This document shows positions 22,489-23,436 of a stretch of 23,436 bases of DNA, piece by piece; within the stretch, counting starts at the first letter, position 1, and every line of letters starts with the position of its first letter. The notes below the pieces were generated by a model. It ran no database searches. It saw only the letters and a list, made by a program, of their open reading frames with translations, and was not told where the DNA came from. This stretch comes from Ruminococcus sp. GTDB taxonomy: Bacteria > Bacillota > Clostridia > Oscillospirales > Acutalibacteraceae. The stretch lies in contig SFGA01000044.1 in assembly GCA_004556705.1 (NCBI GenBank), forward strand, positions 1 to 23,436. Direction: 5' to 3'. The translations under genes were made by a program, and so were the position numbers.

Positions 22489-23208
22489 ATGAAAACTGAT
22501 ATTTCGCTTACTAAAAAACAAAGACAGCGCCTTGCCTTTTATTCGATTGTAACTGTCTGCCTTGCCGTGGCAGGTGCCGCTTCCTATGTTTCGACCTATC
22601 GAACGGTAAAGGACGCAAACACACCCGAGGACATAACCGTTCCGCTTGAAATTACAATGCCGAGCGTTGACGAACAGCCGAAAATCCCCGACGAGCAGGT
22701 AAACGAGGTCAAGGACGATATTCCCGACACCCGTTACGAACCGGAAACAGAGCCGCAGTCGGCAGTTGCGACCGTCACGAGAGCCGAGAGCTTTTCGTTG
22801 CCCCTCGGAAACGCCGTATCAAAGCACGCCTCACTCTCCGAGCTTGTGTATTCAAAGACCATGGAGGATTGGCGAGCGCACAACGGAATTGATTTCCCCG
22901 GTGCGACGGGCGACCCCGTGAAAGCTGTCAACAACGGTATAGTCCTGTCCGTAAAAGATGACGCACTTTGGGGAACTGTCGTTGAAATTGACCATGGCGA
23001 GGGTATGATTGCCCGATATTGCGGACTCGGTAAGGGCAGTACCGTAAACGAGGGCGACACGGTAAAAATCAATGATAAGGTCGGCAATCTCTCGGTAATT
23101 CCGATTGAGTCGGCGGATGGAGTGCATTTGCATTTTGAGGTGCGTATAAACGGAGCGTACGCAGACCCCATCGCCGCCCTCGGCAAAACCCCCGAGGATT
23201 TTAATTGA
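22489..23208 (+). CDS. spoIIQ: Membrane-anchored M23 peptidase, SpoIIQ-like
   Basis: 239 residues: a short basic cytoplasmic end, one membrane helix (about 16-35), an acidic, proline-containing linker (45-95) and a C-terminal LytM/M23 domain. The zinc-site motifs are complete: His131 and Asp135 in HNGIDF, His213 and His215 in VHLHFE. Bacillus SpoIIQ lacks the first His, whereas clostridial SpoIIQ proteins keep it. The segment SKTMEDWRAHNGID resembles clostridial SpoIIQ. SpoIIQ sits in the forespore membrane and pairs with SpoIIIAH of the mother cell during engulfment. The frame opens at 22438, but the ATG at 22489 has GGAGG nine bases upstream and follows the sigma-F-like promoter. Another M23 endopeptidase of growing cells is the alternative. 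Confidence 0.75.
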   Translation: MKTDISLTKKQRQRLAFYSIVTVCLAVAGAASYVSTYRTVKDANTPEDITVPLEITMPSVDEQPKIPDEQVNEVKDDIPDTRYEPETEPQSAVATVTRAESFSLPLGNAVSKHASLSELVYSKTMEDWRAHNGIDFPGATGDPVKAVNNGIVLSVKDDALWGTVVEIDHGEGMIARYCGLGKGSTVNEGDTVKINDKVGNLSVIPIESADGVHLHFEVRINGAYADPIAALGKTPEDFN

Positions 23209-23220
23209 ATACGGAATAGC

Positions 23221-23343
23221 GTAGGGAATGGCAAATGCCCTATCGGGCAGAGAAGAGTTAAAAGTGAAGAGTGAAAAGAAGTGGGTGCTTCGCACAAATT
23301 GAAAAATATATTGAACCGTAGGGACAGCCCTTGCGGTTGTCCG
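23221..23343 (+). repeat. About 123-bp intergenic repeat, copy B
   Basis: Near-identical to the complement of 12217-12340. It begins 12 bases after the spoIIQ stop and runs in the sense direction of that gene, just as copy A follows the ABC gene. It includes the TGCCC/GGGCA hairpin, the iterated GTGAAAAG/GTGAAGAG purine block and the distal CCGTAGGGACA...TTGTCCG hairpin. There is no T run. Confidence 0.85.
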
Positions 23344-23346
23344 CAA

Positions 23347-23427
23347 TCCGCAAAAGTTGGTAGCGACAGCGAGCCGTCGTGAGGGCGTTTACAACCGAAC
23401 AGGCGAGCCGAGCGTGATTTTTGCGGA
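23347..23427. repeat. Inverted-repeat element before a gene beyond the right edge
   Basis: TCCGCAAAA (23347-23355) and TTTTGCGGA (23419-23427) form a perfect 9-bp inverted repeat enclosing 63 G/C-richer bases; GTTGG and CAACC inside can also pair. The right arm runs straight into AAAAGGAGGA, a strong ribosome binding site, so a plus-strand gene probably starts just outside the window. It could be a small mobile repeat or a structured 5' leader. Confidence 0.5.
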
Positions 23428-23436
23428 AAAGGAGGA

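Noticed and set aside
22290..22499. A 69-codon frame between the candidate RNA and spoIIQ
   Set aside because: It begins at a non-ATG start inside a hairpin, crosses two terminators and ends inside spoIIQ; a non-coding reading explains the interval better.

Overview
The window looks like chromosome of an anaerobic, endospore-forming member of the Clostridia, most likely an Oscillospiraceae/Ruminococcaceae-type gut bacterium. The evidence is dipicolinate synthase (dpaAB), a SpoIIQ-like peptidase behind a sigma-F-like promoter, a Gram-positive type LexA with matching operator boxes, strong AGGAGG ribosome binding sites, and several cytoplasmic plant-polysaccharide glycosidases. Family-level placement is inference. 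I see no rRNA, tRNA, CRISPR array, transposase or phage gene.

Layout. 1-2661: a GH3 glycosidase on the minus strand with its own promoter, an inverted-repeat operator candidate and a terminator; five codons of a further minus-strand gene lie at the left edge. 2715-5747: the dpaA-dpaB sporulation operon (minus) diverges from murC (plus); a sigma-K-like promoter precedes dpaA and a vegetative promoter precedes murC. 5749-7213: a MATE efflux pump (minus) whose leader carries a terminator and a possible guanidine-IV-type riboswitch. 7235-11224: a plus-strand operon of GH2 beta-mannosidase and a GH30 enzyme. 11226-12340: the 3' remnant of a BspA-type leucine-rich-repeat gene, then about 650 bp of small intergenic repeats. 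12357-16224: a pair of overlapping ABC exporter genes (minus) preceded by a perfect promoter -35, an 18-bp palindrome at the predicted transcription start, a 34-codon leader ORF and an intrinsic terminator. 16225-19711: a GPH-type sugar/cation symporter (minus) with its own promoter, and the lgt-folD pair (minus). 19784-21432: a radical SAM gene of unknown function (plus). 21444-22120: lexA (minus), autoregulated. 22217-22376: a candidate small structured RNA with a C-rich stretch and two terminators. 22440-23208: the spoIIQ-like gene. 23221-23436: a second, inverted copy of the intergenic repeat seen at 12217-12340, then an inverted-repeat element that ends in a strong Shine-Dalgarno sequence at the window edge.

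How the genes fit together. The GH3, GH2 and GH30 enzymes lack signal peptides and should trim oligosaccharides after import. The GPH symporter could supply such sugars but is not in their operon. DpaAB and SpoIIQ belong to spore formation (core dipicolinate and the engulfment channel). The MATE and ABC transporters both sit behind leader terminators, so two separate efflux systems appear to be controlled by premature termination. The strongest candidates for undescribed biology are the ABC leader-peptide/attenuator, the C-rich RNA beside lexA, the about 124-bp repeat placed directly after two unrelated stop codons, and the radical SAM enzyme.
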